DNA from: Allosalinactinospora lopnorensis
Lineage (GTDB): Bacteria > Actinomycetota > Actinomycetes > Streptosporangiales > Streptosporangiaceae
Assembly (NCBI RefSeq): GCF_000981225.1
Contig: NZ_LAJC01000047.1
Coordinates: 1-46,479, forward strand
Direction: 5' to 3'
Length of the DNA: 46,479 bases
Notes under the pieces: model-generated
What the model was told of the DNA's origin: nothing
Seen by the model: the letters and a program-made list of their open reading frames with translations, nothing else
Database searches by the model: none
Shown here: piece after piece, positions 24,965-32,354 of the stretch
How positions within the stretch are numbered: position 1 is the stretch's first letter
Layout of the letters: each line of letters starts with the position of its first letter
Position numbers and translations under genes: made by a program

Positions 24965-25621
24965 TCAGGCGGTGGACGCCCCGTCCGCGCCGCCGGTGTA
25001 GAAGGCCGTGGTGCGCTCGGCCGCGGCCCGCGCGGCGGATTCCTCGGCTCCGGCGGCGATGTTGGCCTCCCCCCACAGCTGGCTGGCGAGCGCCGTGAAC
25101 CGCTTGCCCTCCTCGGAGCCGAACCACGCCTCGGCCTCCTTCGGGTCCACGGCCTCTCCACTGCCCAGGTGGAGGGTCAGGCCGATGAGCGCCATGTCCC
25201 AGCCGACGCCCGTGGCACCGGGGCCGTACTCGGCCCAGAATTCCTGGAGGTCGTCCTTGAGCGCGAGGTGCTCAAGCTCCAGCCGGGTGCGGCCGTCCGC
25301 CTCACCTGCCAAGCGCACCTCGATCCAGCTGACCTGCCCGCCGTACTCCCAGGTCGCCGCGAAGCTGTTCGGCGGGTCGCACTGTTCGATCGTGCCCCCG
25401 GCGTTGCCCTCCAGCTGGTAGCGGCCGTTCAGCCGGAGGTCGCCGGAGACGGGCAGGAACCAGCGGGGCAGGCGCTCGGGATTGGTGCAGGCGTCCCAGA
25501 CGTCCTCGACGTCGGCGTCGTAGCTCCGGGTGATGGTGGTGGTCCGCGCCTCGCCGGCTTCGAGTACCCGGCTGCCGACCTGGCGGCGCACGGTGCTGAT
25601 CTGCTGGTCGACGTCGATCAT
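24965..25621 (-). CDS. SRPBCC (AHSA1-type) protein
   Basis: 218 residues. START-like hydrophobic-pocket fold: TTTITRSYDADVEDVWDACT, NPERLPRWFLPVSGDLRLNG, SFAATWEYGGQVSWIEVRL, GVGWDMALIGLTLHL. AHSA1-family proteins of this kind are regularly encoded beside ArsR repressors in actinobacteria, as here: its ATG overlaps the ArsR stop (25618-25621). The ligand is unknown. A C-terminal extension rich in Ala/Glu follows the core. Confidence 0.85.
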   Translation of the reverse strand: MIDVDQQISTVRRQVGSRVLEAGEARTTTITRSYDADVEDVWDACTNPERLPRWFLPVSGDLRLNGRYQLEGNAGGTIEQCDPPNSFAATWEYGGQVSWIEVRLAGEADGRTRLELEHLALKDDLQEFWAEYGPGATGVGWDMALIGLTLHLGSGEAVDPKEAEAWFGSEEGKRFTALASQLWGEANIAAGAEESAARAAAERTTAFYTGGADGASTA

Positions 25622-26013
25622 GGGGTTCCCCTTTGGTCCGGTTCCTCATCGGTCTGCGCGCGGAGGCGGCGCTCCCGCCGCCCCCGCGCCAGTTCGGTCG
25701 CCAACGCGTCCAGGTGCGGTTCCCAGAAGCGCCGGAAGCGGTCGAGCCACACGTCGGCTTCCCGAAGGGGTTCGGGGTTCACGGCGTACAGCCGCCGGGT
25801 CCCCTCGGGGCGCACGGTCGCGAACCCCGCATCACGCAGCACCCTGAGATGCTGCGACACCGCCGGCTGGGAGATCCCGAACTCTTGCTGGATCACCGCG
25901 CACACCGCACCCGAGGTCGCCTCACCGTCGGCGAGCACCTCCAGGATCCTGCGGCGCACCGGGTCGCCGAGTACGTCGAATGCGTGCACGACAACCAAGC
26001 TATCAGCTTCCAC
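25618..26013 (-). CDS. ArsR-family transcriptional repressor
   Basis: About 131 residues from GTG 26013; a later GTG giving VHAFDVLGDPVRR is an equally good start. Winged helix: FDVLGDPVRRRILEVLADGE, ISQPAVSQHLRVLRDAGFAT, VRPEGTRRLYAVNPEPL. No metal-binding cysteine motif is seen, so it belongs to the ligand- or partner-responsive ArsR group paired with AHSA1 proteins. It probably represses its own operon through the AT-rich palindrome at its start. Confidence 0.88.
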   Translation of the reverse strand: MEADSLVVVHAFDVLGDPVRRRILEVLADGEATSGAVCAVIQQEFGISQPAVSQHLRVLRDAGFATVRPEGTRRLYAVNPEPLREADVWLDRFRRFWEPHLDALATELARGRRERRLRAQTDEEPDQRGTP

Positions 26014-26038
26014 TTATACAAGTAAGTAATTATATAAG
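26012..26038 (-). promoter_or_regulatory. AT-rich promoter/operator of the ArsR-SRPBCC operon
   Basis: An unusually AT-rich island. CTTATA (26013-26018) and TATAAG (26033-26038) form an inverted repeat. On the minus strand a perfect TATAAT lies at 26034-26029, about 16 bases before the GTG at 26013. Operator and -10 box overlap, the usual geometry for autorepression. The -35 is unclear. Confidence 0.55.
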
Positions 26039-26084
26039 CACCGGTTGCGGCAAAGGACCCCTCCTCGGGGGCGGGCGGAGCCTG

Positions 26085-27035
26085 CTACGCCTGGGCGATT
26101 TGCGGGATCGGGTAGGCGACCTCGATCCCCTCCTGGTCGAGGCCCTGCTTGAGGTGGGACCGCAGAACGCGGCCGATGGTCCACTGCTCGCCGGGGCGGG
26201 TCTTCGCGATGACGCGCACCGTCACCGCGCCGTTGCCGATACTCACGACACCGGCGACCTCGGGCCGGTCCAGGAGCTTGTCCTCGTACTCGCCGGAGTC
26301 GGCGAACTCCGCGACGTTCCGCTCGATGGCCTGCTCGGCGTGCGCGACGTCCACGGTGTGGGAGAGCGGAAGGTCGACCACGGCGTTGGCCCACCCCTGG
26401 TTCATGTTGCACACCCGCCGGATCTCGCCGTTACGCACGTACCAGAGCCCCCCGTCGAGGTCTCGGATCTTGGTGATGCGCAGGCCCACTTCCTCGACCG
26501 TGCCGACGGCGTCCCCGACGTCGACCACATCGCCCACGCCGTACTGGTCCTCGGCCATCATGAACATCCCGGAGAGGAAGTCCTGCACCAGCCCCTGGGC
26601 TCCGAAACCGATGGCCAGGCCGAGAACGCCCGCGCTGGCGAGGATCGGACCGAGGCTGATACCGAACTCGCCCAGCACCATGAGGAGGGCGACACCGAAG
26701 ATGGTGAACGAGGCGAGGCTCCGCAGTACCGAGCCGATCGTCTCCGCGCGCGCCTGCTGCCGGGTCCCCCCCGGTGCCGCGGACTTGGTGACGACCGTGC
26801 GCAGGCCGCCGCTGATACGCGCATGCGAGTCGACCATCCGCTTGAGGAGATGCGTGATCACCCGTCCCACCAGCACGCGCGCGAGCACCGCAAGCACCAG
26901 GATGATGACGACGCTGACCGTCCCCGAGACGAAGGCGCCGCTGTTCTGCACGGCCCAGTCGACGACCGGCCCGGCCATGGCGGCCGTGGTGGAGCTCTCC
27001 ATCGCGAAGGGCAGTGGGCTGCTGATCGTAGACAC
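26085..27035 (-). CDS. MscS-family mechanosensitive channel
   Basis: About 316 residues from GTG 27035 (AAGGGA upstream). N-terminal helix SGTVSVVIILVLAVLARVLV, a second helix ASFTIFGVALLMVLGEFGI, then the pore-lining helix and beta domain entry GVLGLAIGFGAQGLVQDFLS followed by GMFMMAEDQYGVGDVVDVGD. The C-terminal alpha/beta vestibule reads to PIPQIAQA. Releases solutes upon hypo-osmotic stress. Monocistronic; the frame stays open upstream to 27521, but that extension is low-complexity and overlaps the SDR gene. Confidence 0.9.
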   Translation of the reverse strand: MSTISSPLPFAMESSTTAAMAGPVVDWAVQNSGAFVSGTVSVVIILVLAVLARVLVGRVITHLLKRMVDSHARISGGLRTVVTKSAAPGGTRQQARAETIGSVLRSLASFTIFGVALLMVLGEFGISLGPILASAGVLGLAIGFGAQGLVQDFLSGMFMMAEDQYGVGDVVDVGDAVGTVEEVGLRITKIRDLDGGLWYVRNGEIRRVCNMNQGWANAVVDLPLSHTVDVAHAEQAIERNVAEFADSGEYEDKLLDRPEVAGVVSIGNGAVTVRVIAKTRPGEQWTIGRVLRSHLKQGLDQEGIEVAYPIPQIAQA

Positions 27036-27204
27036 GAGTGTTCCCTTCGTCGCCGGATTGGGGGAGCTCCGCCGCGCCGCGTCCGTAATGGCCCCGCCCC
27101 GGTGCCCGGGCAGTGGAGCCGCGGCAACAGAGGTCCGCACCCCGCTGCCGCACGCCAGGGTGCCACATCCGCAGGCCACATGGAGCGGGGAGAACACGTT
27201 CGTT

Positions 27205-27233
27205 GCCCGGTCTCCATCACGAGGAGACCGGGC
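27205..27233. terminator. Hairpin terminator of the SDR gene
   Basis: GCCCGGTCTCC (27205-27215) pairs perfectly with GGAGACCGGGC (27223-27233), nine bases downstream of the SDR stop on the minus strand. Confidence 0.75.
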
Positions 27234-27241
27234 GAGGGGAG

Positions 27242-28054
27242 TCAGCGCATTCGGCGGGCGAGGGCCTTGAAGAGCGAGCGGGGTACCGCCCGGAGCAGGC
27301 CGTCGGCGGTCCTGTATTGAACGCCCGGAACCACGCTGGTGCGGCCGGCCGCCCACGCGCGCAGCGAGTCGCGGACGACGCGCTCCTTGGAGACGAAAGC
27401 GAGGTCGGGCATACCACTCTCCTGCAGGCCGCGCGTCATATCGGTGCGCACGTACCCGGGGAGCACCGCGGTGACGTGCAGCCCGTGCTCGGCTACCTCC
27501 GCCGCCACACTCTCGCTCCACAGTGTCACGAACGTCTTCGTCCCCCCGTACATCGAACCTCCGGGGTTGACCGGCAGCTCGCCGGCCAGGGACGAGACGT
27601 TGACCACGCCCAACGGGTGCCGCCGCTCGTCCGCCTCGCGCCGGGCGATCTGCACCGGCAGCACCGCGCGTGTGAGGTGCACAACGGCGCGGATGTTCAG
27701 GTCGAGCATGGAGTCGATCTCGTCGTACTCCTGCCGGACGAACTCACCGCCGTCCCCCCTGCCGGCGTTGTTGACCAGCAGGTCGATCGGGGCGTCGTCC
27801 CCCGAGCCGTCGGCGCGCAGGCGGTCCTCCACCTTTCCCAGGCCAGCGGGGCTGGAGAGGTCGGCCGGCAACGACCGCACGCTCACTCCCCACCGCTCGC
27901 TCAGATCGGCGCCGAGGTCGTCGATGAGTTCTGCGCGGCGCGCCACGAGGACCAGCGAATACCCTCGTTCCGCCAGTCCACGGGCGTACTCCGCGCCGAT
28001 TCCGGTGGAGGCACCGGTGATCAATGCCGTTCTGTGGTGTCGTGAGCCGCTCAT
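27242..28054 (-). CDS. Short-chain dehydrogenase/reductase
   Basis: 270 residues. NAD(P)-binding TALITGASTGIGAEYARGLA, DLLVNNAG, catalytic serine in VVNVSSLAGELP and the Y-x-x-x-K pair in MYGGTKTFV. The C-terminus has text like VPGVQYRTADGLLRAVPRSL, typical for the DltE/YqjQ-like classical SDR branch that acts on unknown ketones or aldehydes. The arginine pair in LVARRAELID favours NADP. Start ATG 28054; divergent from the methyltransferase at 28259. Confidence 0.88.
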   Translation of the reverse strand: MSGSRHHRTALITGASTGIGAEYARGLAERGYSLVLVARRAELIDDLGADLSERWGVSVRSLPADLSSPAGLGKVEDRLRADGSGDDAPIDLLVNNAGRGDGGEFVRQEYDEIDSMLDLNIRAVVHLTRAVLPVQIARREADERRHPLGVVNVSSLAGELPVNPGGSMYGGTKTFVTLWSESVAAEVAEHGLHVTAVLPGYVRTDMTRGLQESGMPDLAFVSKERVVRDSLRAWAAGRTSVVPGVQYRTADGLLRAVPRSLFKALARRMR

Positions 28055-28258
28055 AGCGTCGAATGTTACCCACCAGTCGCCTTTTAAGACGGCGGTTTGG
28101 CACCTTTTGGAAGGGGCTTTCGGGGACGGAACGGGCACGGCCTCCGGCCGCGCCGCGGGCGGCACATCGCGGCATTGCGGCCTTGCCCTGCGTGTCCGGC
28201 CACGACACAAACGCGCCCCTAACCAATGAGTCGGATGAGCAGGCATTAGCGTTCAAAC

Positions 28259-28960
28259 ATGGCAGCGACACGAATCCCATCGAATTCCGATGACGCCCCC
28301 CGCCTCGAACACCGGCTGCGCGACGTCGGCCTGTTCGTGCGGCAGGCGTTCCACACCTTCCGAGCGACCGGGGCGGTCGTCCCGAGCGGTCCCGCACTGG
28401 CGAACTCGCTGACGCGATTCCTCAAGGAGAGAGAGGGGTCGGACAGCCTCTCCATCCTGGAGGCCGGAGCCGGAACGGGCCCGGTCTCCCGGGTCATCGC
28501 CGCTCACCTGCGCCCCGGCGACACCGCCGACCTCGTGGAGTCCAATCCGGAGTTCGCCGACTACCTGCGGGAGCTGGTCGGCACCGACCCCACGATGTCC
28601 CGGGTGGCCGACCAGCTCACCGTGCACCAGACTCTCGTCACCAACCTGGGGACGGACCGGCGTTACGATCTCATCCTCTCGGGGCTGCCCCTCGCCAACT
28701 TCAACGCTGACGAGGTCCGCGAGATCTTCGACTACTACTTCACGGTGCTGCGCCCCGGCGGATACCTGTCCTTCTTCGGCTACCTCTACACCAAGGAGGT
28801 CAAGGCGGTCATCGCCCCCCGAGAGGACTACCTGCGCCAGGCGCGGTCCAGCTGGGTCGTCGAGGAATGGGTGAACCGCTACAGCGTCGGCACCGAACGG
28901 GTCCTGGCCAACATCCCGCCGGCCTGGATCCACCACCTGCAAAAGCCCGACGAGAAATGA
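28259..28960 (+). CDS. SAM-dependent methyltransferase, phospholipid N-methyltransferase-like
   Basis: 233 residues. SAM motif SILEAGAGTGPVSRVIAAHL (about 66-85), acidic loop DLVESNPEFADYLREL, and GLPLANFNADEVREIFDYYF with the following LRPGGYLSFFGY. The order and the lack of extra domains fit PmtA/Rossmann-fold methyltransferases acting on phosphatidylethanolamine or small molecules. No ribosome-binding site precedes ATG 28259, so translation may be leaderless. Substrate not proven. Confidence 0.75.
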   Translation: MAATRIPSNSDDAPRLEHRLRDVGLFVRQAFHTFRATGAVVPSGPALANSLTRFLKEREGSDSLSILEAGAGTGPVSRVIAAHLRPGDTADLVESNPEFADYLRELVGTDPTMSRVADQLTVHQTLVTNLGTDRRYDLILSGLPLANFNADEVREIFDYYFTVLRPGGYLSFFGYLYTKEVKAVIAPREDYLRQARSSWVVEEWVNRYSVGTERVLANIPPAWIHHLQKPDEK

Positions 28961-28991
28961 ATACCGCGCCTCGCTGAGGCCGCACAGCCAC

Positions 28992-29027
28992 AACGACCCC
29001 GCACCACCACCGCAACGCGGGGTCGTT
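28992..29027. terminator. Hairpin terminator
   Basis: AACGACCCCGC (28992-29002) pairs perfectly with GCGGGGTCGTT (29017-29027), followed by a pyrimidine-rich CTGTCTCTCC. It serves the methyltransferase ending at 28960 and can serve the convergent SHOCT gene. Confidence 0.7.
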
Positions 29028-29083
29028 CTGTCTCTCCCCGCTCCTCCCCGCGCGCAGGCGGCGGCCGCGGACCGCGAGAGCGC

Positions 29084-29314
29084 TCAGCGCTCGGGCGGCT
29101 CAGCGCGGAGGCGCTCGTACTCCTCCCGATCGATCTCGCCCTCGGCAAGCCCGTGCTCCACCTCCCGTGGATCCGGGCCGCCCGCGGAGCGCCGTTCCCG
29201 CTCCTCCCGCTCACGCTCGGCGGAGCGCTGACCGAGGTGGAGGATCAGCAGGATCGGTACGAGCAGACCCGCCAGGGTCATCACCAGCCAACCGAACCCC
29301 ATTGGCTCCATCAT
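29084..29314 (-). CDS. Small membrane protein with SHOCT-like tail
   Basis: 76 residues starting at the paired ATGs (29314). One membrane helix (FGWLVMTLAGLLVPILLILH), a charged coiled stretch (GQRSAEREREERERRS), then PREVEHGLAEGEIDREEYER, the short oligomerisation motif SHOCT. Such tiny proteins are common in actinobacteria, often with membrane or stress-related partners. Isolated here; function unknown. Confidence 0.7.
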   Translation of the reverse strand: MMEPMGFGWLVMTLAGLLVPILLILHLGQRSAEREREERERRSAGGPDPREVEHGLAEGEIDREEYERLRAEPPER

Positions 29315-29496
29315 GACCACGGCCTCCTCTCCCCTTCGGCGAGTGAAACGCCGGACGCGTGTCATCGTGTAGCCGCGGTTGACCGGCTACCCCCTAGGCT
29401 CCGCGGCGACACCTCACCTGGTGTGAGCCGACTGCGGCCGCACGGTCCTGCTCCCGCGGCGCATCCGGGCAGCCTTCCAACGCGGCGACTCGGACC

Positions 29497-29532
29497 TCAG
29501 TGCCGAAAATGGACGAACAGCCGACCAGAGTT
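29497..29532. repeat. Diverged copy of the Smr gene 3' end, left of vapBC
   Basis: On the minus strand it encodes NSGRLFVHFRH and a TGA stop; the Smr gene at the right of vapBC ends NFGRLFVHFKH with TAG. 28 of 36 bases match, with an 18/19 core at 29508-29526. No Smr body remains upstream, so it is a stranded gene end. Together with 30277-30312 it brackets the toxin-antitoxin pair. Confidence 0.7.
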
Positions 29533-29595
29533 CTCTGCTTGATGCACTTGTGCACCACGGCCGAGGCATACCCCACCACCAAGGGAGGGGTTCCT

Positions 29596-29612
29596 GCATG
29601 CGAAATGCATGC
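29596..29612 (+). promoter_or_regulatory. Palindromic operator and promoter of vapBC
   Basis: GCATGC-GAAAT-GCATGC is a perfect inverted repeat. TACACT at 29613-29618 is a good -10 box placed so that transcription would start at or near the ATG at 29625, giving a leaderless mRNA. The palindrome lies directly upstream of the -10, where a VapB-VapC complex would autorepress. Confidence 0.6.
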
Positions 29613-29624
29613 TACACTGGGCAT

Positions 29625-29858
29625 ATGGGTGAGACGACAGTTGTCCAAGTACGGGATGTGCCCGCCGAGGCGGTCGAGACCCTCAAGGCACGAGCAGCCA
29701 ACCGCGGGCTGTCACTGGCCGCGTACCTGCGTGAACTGATCCTGGAGGAGGCGTCTCTTCCAGCGGTCGACGAGGTAATGGCACGGATCGCTGAGGACGA
29801 ACCCATCAACTATACGACCGAGGACCTGCGTGAGTTCATGACTGACGGTCGCCGATGA
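29625..29858 (+). CDS. vapB: VapB/FitA-like ribbon-helix-helix antitoxin
   Basis: 77 residues. N-terminal ribbon-helix-helix: TTVVQVRDVPAEAVETLKAR, AANRGLSLAAYLRELILEEA. The acidic C-terminal part (VMARIAEDEPINYTTEDLRE) is the segment that would wrap the toxin. No ribosome-binding site precedes the ATG, in keeping with a leaderless transcript. Its stop overlaps the toxin start as ATGA, so the two are coupled. Base usage is somewhat less GC-rich than neighbours, consistent with transfer. Confidence 0.9.
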   Translation: MGETTVVQVRDVPAEAVETLKARAANRGLSLAAYLRELILEEASLPAVDEVMARIAEDEPINYTTEDLREFMTDGRR

Positions 29859-30262
29859 GCTACGTCGTCGACTGCTCGATCATCATCAGGCTGCTGGCGG
29901 CCCATCGGGAGGACGAGCTACTCCGCCGTCGCCTCATGCGCCGGGTACACGCCCCAACACTGCTCGACGCCGAAGTGTCCAGTGTCGTCCGGGGTTTGTC
30001 CATCACGACCAAGCCCAATGTCCGGATCTCGCCACAGCGGGCGCGAACGATGCTGGACCGCTACCAGGGACTACACATCACCCGCCATCTCATGGCGCCA
30101 CTGCAGCTACGTGCTCACGAACTCCGCGAGAACCTCACCGCCTACGACGCGATGTACATCGCTCTCGCCGAGGCACTTGATCTCCCCCTCCTCACCGACG
30201 ACGCCAAGCTCGCCAAGGCAGCGGGACACCGAGCCCGGATCCTGCACTATCCGCAGGAGTGA
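29855..30262 (+). CDS. vapC: VapC-type PIN-domain toxin RNase
   Basis: 135 residues. The PIN acidic site is complete: D6 in SYVVDCSIIIRLL, E40 in LLDAEVSSVVRG, D98 in LTAYDAMYIALAEALDLP, and D115/D116 in LLTDDAKLAKAAGH. VapC toxins cleave tRNA or rRNA and are neutralised by the cognate VapB. It ends 14 bases before the convergent Smr gene stop. The pair fills a segment bounded by two copies of that gene's 3' end. Confidence 0.92.
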   Translation: MSYVVDCSIIIRLLAAHREDELLRRRLMRRVHAPTLLDAEVSSVVRGLSITTKPNVRISPQRARTMLDRYQGLHITRHLMAPLQLRAHELRENLTAYDAMYIALAEALDLPLLTDDAKLAKAAGHRARILHYPQE

Positions 30263-30276
30263 CACCGTTCGTCTGT

Positions 30277-30312
30277 CTAGTGCTTGAAATGCACGAACAG
30301 CCGACCGAAGTT
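30277..30312. repeat. Native Smr gene 3' end, right partner of the vapBC-flanking repeat
   Basis: Last eleven codons and stop of the Smr gene, matching 29497-29532 in the same orientation. The two copies are 780 bases apart. Confidence 0.7.
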
Positions 30313-30528
30313 CTTGGAGTCCTTTTCCACACGGTGGTAGCGGTTTTTGACGTCCTTCTGCTCGAGGAAGCGCAGCACGCGCCTCTTCAGCTGGCCGGAC
30401 CCCTTGCCGGGGATGATCTCGACGGTCTTGGCCTTGGTCCGTTCGGCTTCGTCGAAGATGTCGTTCAGGGCCCGGTCGATGTCCCGGCCGCGGTTGTAGA
30501 TGTCGTGCAGATCGAGCTTGAGCTTCAC
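30277..30528 (-). CDS. Small stand-alone Smr-domain protein
   Basis: 83 residues from GTG 30528. Smr signature: LKLDLHDIYNRGRDIDRALN and VEIIPGKGSGQLKRRVLRFL, with LDLH and GKG where Smr domains have LDLHG and HGxG. Smr domains of MutS2 and of small proteins nick or bind branched nucleic acids, and some act on stalled ribosomes. The histidine before GKG is replaced by Pro, so nuclease activity is uncertain. Its start overlaps the stop of the methyltransferase gene above (GTGA). Confidence 0.8.
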   Translation of the reverse strand: MKLKLDLHDIYNRGRDIDRALNDIFDEAERTKAKTVEIIPGKGSGQLKRRVLRFLEQKDVKNRYHRVEKDSKNFGRLFVHFKH

Positions 30529-31355
30529 GGCGCATCCTTCTCGGCGACGAAGATCGCGGTTCCCGGGATGATACGTCCGCGCAGCGGGCTCCAACCGCCC
30601 CAGACCCGGTCGTTGTCCTCGGGCCACTCCGGCTCCACCAGGTCGTGCAGGCGCAGCCCCGCGCCGGCCACGGCCCGCACCCAGTCGCCGATGGTGTGAT
30701 GGTGCTCGACGTAGCACGCGCGTCCCTGTCGGTCCTGCTCGACATAGGCCCGGCGGTCGAAGTAGGGATCCTTGGCGACCAGACCGCTCTCGCCCGGATC
30801 GTCGGGAAAGCACCAGCGGATGGGGTGCGACACCGAGAACACCAGCCGTCCGCCCGGCCGGAGCACCCGCCCGCTCTCCCGCAACGCCGCTTCCGCGTCA
30901 GGGACGAAAGGGAAGGCGCCATAGGCGGAGCAGACCAGGTCGAAAACCGCGTCGGCGAACGGCAGGCGCTGGGCGTCGGCCTGCGCCACAGCCAGCGTGT
31001 GGCCGGTCTGCTCGTCGATCCGGCGGGAGTGCTGCAACTGGCGCCGGGAGACATCGATCCCGACGACCTCGGCCACCCCTTGGGCGCGCAGCCAGCGGCC
31101 GCACTGCCCGGCCCCGCATCCCACCTCCAGGACACGCGCGCCCGCCAGTTTCCCGGGGTCGCCGAGGAACCCGACGTTCCCCTCGTCCACGCCTTCCGGC
31201 CCCCAGACGAACCCGATGTCCCGCAGGAACGCGCCGTGCTCGGCCTGGTACTCATCGGCTGAGCGCTCCCACCAGATCCGGCTGGCCCGCGCGCTCTCGT
31301 CGGCCCCTGCCGGCCGACGCGTGATGTGGGCTACCTCGGCCTGCTCATCGGTCAT
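30525..31355 (-). CDS. Class I SAM-dependent methyltransferase
   Basis: 276 residues. Before the SAM site comes the stretch WWERSADEYQAEHGAFL. Motif I is RVLEVGCGAGQCGRWLRAQG (about 72-91), followed by VVGIDVSRRQLQHSR, LPFADAVFDLVCSAYGAFPF and VLRPGGRLVFSVSHPIRWCF. This is the UbiE/YafE-like small-molecule methyltransferase group, common in actinobacteria. Translationally coupled to the Smr gene. Substrate unknown. Confidence 0.85.
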   Translation of the reverse strand: MTDEQAEVAHITRRPAGADESARASRIWWERSADEYQAEHGAFLRDIGFVWGPEGVDEGNVGFLGDPGKLAGARVLEVGCGAGQCGRWLRAQGVAEVVGIDVSRRQLQHSRRIDEQTGHTLAVAQADAQRLPFADAVFDLVCSAYGAFPFVPDAEAALRESGRVLRPGGRLVFSVSHPIRWCFPDDPGESGLVAKDPYFDRRAYVEQDRQGRACYVEHHHTIGDWVRAVAGAGLRLHDLVEPEWPEDNDRVWGGWSPLRGRIIPGTAIFVAEKDAP

Positions 31356-31431
31356 GCTGCCATCCTGACAGTTCCGTGGCCCCGCCAACGGTTCCTCGCG
31401 AGTGTTCGGCCGCTCGCGGAGTGCGGGGCCT

Positions 31432-32301
31432 TCACACCTGCGCGCGGGGCGGTGGGGCCGGGGCGGGGGAGGTAGGGCCGTCCTTGAGGGGCGCGGCGCC
31501 GGGGCCTTCGCCGGGAGGCCGTCCACCGTCGCGGGCATCGTGCAGCTCGCGGCGCACCAGGAAGATCCAGCCGCCGATCGCGATGGCGGTGAACACCCAC
31601 CACTGCACCGCGTAGGACAGGTTCATCCCCAGGTTGGGCTCGGGTGCGGCGACGGGCTCCGGCGCGGGGTCGGAGGGCGGCTCCTGGTCGGTCAGTTCCA
31701 CGAACCCTCCATAAAGGGGATAGGGCAGCCCTTCGCCGATCTCCTCCACCTCGATGAGCATGATCTGGCCTTCGGGCAGGCCGCCGCGGTCACGGATCCC
31801 GGTGTTCTCCTCGGTTTCGCTGAACTGGATCCGCCCGGTCACCGTCACCTCGCCCTCCGGCGGAGGCGGAACATCGGGCTGCGACGTGGCGGTCGGCGGC
31901 TGCCCCACCCACCCTCGGTTGACCAGAACGGCCGCGCCGTCGTCGGTGACCAGGGGGGTGAGGACGAACAGGCCGACGCCCGCCGAGCCGTCGCGGTTGC
32001 GGACAAGCAGCTCGTTGCCGGTGTCGTAGCTGCCGGTCGCGGTGACCGGCCGCCACCGGTCGGCGTGGTCGACGTCCTCGCCGACCTCGCTCAGCTCCTG
32101 TAGTGGGACGGGGTCCGCATTGATGTTGGCCTCCTGCAGGTCCGCCGCAGCGGCCCGGTCCTCCCAGCGGCCGAGCTGCCAGAAGCCCAATGCGATGAAC
32201 GTGGGCACGATCAGCGCCACCAGCGCGTGAAACGCCAGCATGCGCGAGGACACCAGGACCCGAAGCACATATTCGAGGCTATGGGACGCCCACGAGAACA
32301 C
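31432..32301 (-). CDS. SURF1-family cytochrome oxidase assembly protein
   Basis: About 289 residues. Helps insert heme into aa3-type cytochrome c oxidase. The N-terminal helix ends in the hallmark ALGFWQLGRWEDR (about 37-49), the extracytoplasmic domain carries VLVNRGWVGQ, and the second helix begins with NLSYAVQWWVFTAIAIGGWI. A proline-rich cytoplasmic tail follows. A start at one of the later GTGs (near residue 12 or 18) is possible, since the first residues lack a ribosome-binding site. Confidence 0.9.
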   Translation of the reverse strand: MFSWASHSLEYVLRVLVSSRMLAFHALVALIVPTFIALGFWQLGRWEDRAAAADLQEANINADPVPLQELSEVGEDVDHADRWRPVTATGSYDTGNELLVRNRDGSAGVGLFVLTPLVTDDGAAVLVNRGWVGQPPTATSQPDVPPPPEGEVTVTGRIQFSETEENTGIRDRGGLPEGQIMLIEVEEIGEGLPYPLYGGFVELTDQEPPSDPAPEPVAAPEPNLGMNLSYAVQWWVFTAIAIGGWIFLVRRELHDARDGGRPPGEGPGAAPLKDGPTSPAPAPPPRAQV

Positions 32302-32302
32302 G

Positions 32303-32335
32303 GCACCGCCCCCGGAGTGTGTCCGGGGGCGGTGC
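32303..32335. terminator. Hairpin terminator of the chaplin gene
   Basis: GCACCGCCCCCGGA (32303-32316) pairs perfectly over 14 bases with 32322-32335, about 20 bases downstream of the chaplin stop on the minus strand. It lies in front of the SURF1 gene and so insulates it. Confidence 0.75.
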
Positions 32336-32354
32336 GTGTGCGCGGCAGGACCGG

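Noticed and set aside
26085-27521. Larger MscS protein starting at 27521
   Set aside because: The added N-terminus is low-complexity and would overlap the SDR gene and its terminator; GTG 27035 has a good ribosome-binding site.
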